Assembly: GCA_902796045.1 (NCBI GenBank)
Contig: CADBNQ010000179.1
Location: 1 to 9,031 of the forward strand
Reading direction: 5' to 3'
From: an uncultured Lachnospiraceae bacterium
GTDB lineage: Bacteria > Bacillota > Clostridia > Lachnospirales > Lachnospiraceae
Length of the DNA stretch: 9,031 nt
In this document: one piece after another, positions 7,285 through 9,031 of the stretch
Layout: every line of letters begins with the position of its first letter
How positions within the stretch are numbered: position 1 is the first letter of the stretch
The notes under the pieces: generated by a model
Database searches by the model: none
What the model was told of the DNA's origin: nothing
What the model saw: the letters and a program-made list of their open reading frames with translations, nothing else
Translations under genes and position numbers: made by a program

Positions 7285-8859
7285 ATGAAGCGGTACCGCT
7301 CTTTAAATGAAGCTAAAAAAAGTCTTGCCACCCAGGTTCTGGTTCTGACCGTATGCGTCTTACTCATTGCCGTTTCGGGAAGATTTCTGATTCAACCCCG
7401 CTTTGACAATGCCCTGATCCTGTCCTATGATGACCAGGAGCCGATATCAGAGGGAGAAATCACCATCCAGCTGGAGAAAAAGGATGTTCCTGTTTCAGAA
7501 GATATACATGATCAGACCCCGGAGACGGATGAAGAGCCTGTCCCTGTTCAGGAACCGGAATACGAACTGGTAGAGACAGTTGGCGCGTCTGTCCATGCAA
7601 AGGTATTACAGATAGACATGCTTCCTGACAAGGCAGGTCAATATGCCATGACTGTCCTGGACCGTACCGGAGCCATTATTTTAAAGGATGAGATCTTTGT
7701 CGACAAGTTCCATACGGCCTATTCAAAGAAGACCGGAAGCTTTACCGGGGATGAAGCCCTGGTTCTGGCCGGCATCCTCTATTATATCGGCCTGTGTCTG
7801 ATCATGATGGTATTCTATCACAGACTGGACGGCCCTCTGGCATACTCCTACGAGGCTATTCTGTCATGCGGTGTATTGGTGTTTTCTCTGGTCGCTCTGA
7901 TCATTGAAGTGCCGGCCTATATCAACCACCTTCGAATGCCCGGCCTGTATTCGACCTGGCAGATGATCAACGACTTTGCGGCAGGAGGTATGTATTTCAC
8001 GATATTCACTGCCCCTCTTGTAGTTTTTTTCTGCATCTTGCTTATTATCAGCAACATCGAGCTGCTGCGGCATGAACGTCCCAGACTGCAGAACGGACTG
8101 GGCCTTCTACTGGGCTTTCTCCTTCTGGCCGGCGAGGGCATCTATTATGTGATGTATTCCAACTTCGGCAGGATACCTTCAGACCAGCATCTCATTGCCT
8201 GCACTGTGATCAACATTATTGGGATCACATTTACATACGCAGAATGCATTCTTTTCAGTTCCATGATCAACGGATTCCGGGCTGCAACCCATATACCCGC
8301 ATCTGACAGGGATTATATCCTGATCCTGGGATGCGGTTTCCGGCCGGACGGGACTCTGCCTCCCCTGCTCAGGGGAAGGGTGGATAAGGCTATGGAATTC
8401 TGGTATAAGCAGAAGGAAGAGACCGGAAAAAAAGCTGTCATCATTCCATCAGGCGGCCAGGGACCAAACGAATCCATGGCAGAAGCCCAGGCCATGTACC
8501 AGTACATGGTCAGCAGCGGTTTTCCGGAAGAATGCATCGTCCGGGAGGACAAGTCCGTCAACACCTACCAGAATATGGAGTTCTCCAGGAAGATCATAGA
8601 GAGCTCTCACCCGGATTCATCCGATGCCAATACGGCCTTTGTCACAACAAACTATCATGTCTTCCGCAGCGGAGTCTGGGCAGGACTTGCCGGACTGGAA
8701 GCGGAAGGACTAGGCAGTGATACCAAATGGTGGTTCTGGCCCAATGCTTTCGTCAGAGAGTGTGTCGGCCTTCTCCAGAAGCGGCTGGTCCCGGAAATCA
8801 TCTACCTGATCATATTGATTGGTATCTTCAGTATCATAACATGGCTGTCTTATCTCTAG
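7285..8859 (+). CDS. Multi-pass membrane protein with C-terminal YdcF/DUF218 domain
   Basis: 524 residues. ATG abuts the previous stop codon (TAG-ATG, no gap), with AGGAG at 7273-7277 inside the upstream gene, so translation is probably coupled. Predicted membrane helices are at about 14-36, 158-178, 192-212, 236-258, 271-291, 302-326 and 505-523. Residues 37-157 would lie outside: an acidic, proline-rich stretch (about 72-94), then a small beta-rich module. Residues about 340-500 match the YdcF/SanA/ElyC (DUF218) family: D343-Y-I-L-I-L-G-C-G with R-P-D-G, then P388-S-G-G-Q-G-P-N-E, S-V-N-T-Y-Q-N, and T455-N-Y-H-V-F-R461. Family members act in envelope or polysaccharide biology, but no reaction is established. 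By the positive-inside rule (Lys/Arg at the N-terminus; Arg/His at 259-270) the DUF218 domain would be cytoplasmic, which is inference. It is the last gene of the operon and may be an envelope-linked partner of the c-di-GMP protein. Confidence 0.85.
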   Translation: MKRYRSLNEAKKSLATQVLVLTVCVLLIAVSGRFLIQPRFDNALILSYDDQEPISEGEITIQLEKKDVPVSEDIHDQTPETDEEPVPVQEPEYELVETVGASVHAKVLQIDMLPDKAGQYAMTVLDRTGAIILKDEIFVDKFHTAYSKKTGSFTGDEALVLAGILYYIGLCLIMMVFYHRLDGPLAYSYEAILSCGVLVFSLVALIIEVPAYINHLRMPGLYSTWQMINDFAAGGMYFTIFTAPLVVFFCILLIISNIELLRHERPRLQNGLGLLLGFLLLAGEGIYYVMYSNFGRIPSDQHLIACTVINIIGITFTYAECILFSSMINGFRAATHIPASDRDYILILGCGFRPDGTLPPLLRGRVDKAMEFWYKQKEETGKKAVIIPSGGQGPNESMAEAQAMYQYMVSSGFPEECIVREDKSVNTYQNMEFSRKIIESSHPDSSDANTAFVTTNYHVFRSGVWAGLAGLEAEGLGSDTKWWFWPNAFVRECVGLLQKRLVPEIIYLIILIGIFSIITWLSYL

Positions 8860-8875
8860 GTCAGTCCCTCCCCAT

Positions 8876-8951
8876 AAGGGAGGCGTCAGCAGTTACGATT
8901 CAGCCCATTTTTACAAAATGGGCGAAACGTTACTGCGACGCCTCCTTTTTT
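8876..8951 (+). terminator. Very long operon-end terminator hairpin
   Basis: Starting 16 bp after the last stop codon, 8876-8948 folds into one nearly continuous hairpin. Basal stem: GGAGGCGTC (8879-8887) with GACGCCTCC (8937-8945), extended by A-U and G-U pairs to 8876/8948. Middle stem: GCAGTTACG (8889-8897) with CGTTACTGC (8928-8936), one T-T mismatch. Apical stem: GCCCATTTT (8903-8911) with AAAATGGGC (8915-8923) around a 3-nt loop. T6 follows at 8946-8951. It is far larger than a normal intrinsic terminator and could also be a dispersed palindromic repeat that acts as one. No U-tract is present for the opposite direction. Confidence 0.85.
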
Positions 8952-8965
8952 GTTATGAGTTGGTA

Positions 8966-9031
8966 TCACTTGTCGTGTTGCCTGTGGTCTTTCGCGTAAT
9001 GGGTAAAAAACTCTATTTTGTCCGGTCTTAC
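8966..9031 (-). CDS. Possible C-terminal end of a convergent gene (partial)
   Basis: On the minus strand, the frame entering at 9031 is open for 21 codons and stops at TGA (8968-8966). The residues are mixed and hydrophilic, ending in D-H-R-Q-H-D-K, as expected for a protein C-terminus. A convergent gene whose end lies just beyond the operon terminator would be a natural layout. The fragment is too short for family assignment, and an open frame of 22 codons can occur by chance. Confidence 0.3.
   Translation of the reverse strand, partial: VRPDKIEFFTHYAKDHRQHDK

Noticed and set aside
8727..8999. Plus-strand open frame of 90 codons crossing the operon end
   Set aside because: It overlaps the YdcF gene in another frame and then runs through the terminator hairpin; its apparent start has no support.

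Overview
The window looks like chromosomal DNA of a Bacillota (Firmicutes) bacterium, most likely class Clostridia and probably near Lachnospiraceae. This is inferred from strong AGGAGG-type ribosome binding sites, sigma-A-like promoters, AT-rich gaps between moderate-GC genes, a GlpA/GlpB-like flavoprotein pair, and a soluble PAS/GGDEF/EAL protein of a style common in that family. No phage, transposase, CRISPR or tRNA signal was found.

Layout. Positions 1-1229 hold the first 409 codons of a minus-strand FGGY sugar/polyol kinase that runs off the left edge. Positions 1230-1526 are a divergent regulatory region. It has a promoter facing each way, a tandem 10-bp repeat between them, and, on the plus side, an untranslated leader with an intrinsic-terminator-like hairpin nested inside a second stem. 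Positions 1527-8859 are four tightly packed plus-strand genes: a GlpA-like FAD oxidoreductase with a C-terminal [2Fe-2S] (BFD-type) domain, a GlpB-like FAD/NAD(P) oxidoreductase, a 992-residue c-di-GMP protein with a degenerate GGDEF and an intact EAL domain, and a multi-pass membrane protein with a YdcF/DUF218 domain. Gaps between these genes are 4, 51 and 0 bp. A very long terminator hairpin (about 8876-8951) closes the operon. The last 66 bases may be the 3' end of a convergent minus-strand gene.

How the genes may work together (inference). The kinase would phosphorylate a polyol or ketose. The two flavoproteins would oxidise the phosphorylated product, or a related 2-hydroxy compound, and pass electrons through FAD and the Fe-S centre, as anaerobic glycerol-3-phosphate dehydrogenase does. 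The small CxxC protein (DUF1667) that often follows such pairs is absent. A predicted c-di-GMP phosphodiesterase and an envelope protein follow instead, so catabolic induction may also lower c-di-GMP and affect the cell surface. No wholly new system is evident. The least ordinary parts are the attenuator-like leader, the joining of catabolic and c-di-GMP genes, the placement of sensory domains after the EAL domain, and the long 3' hairpin.
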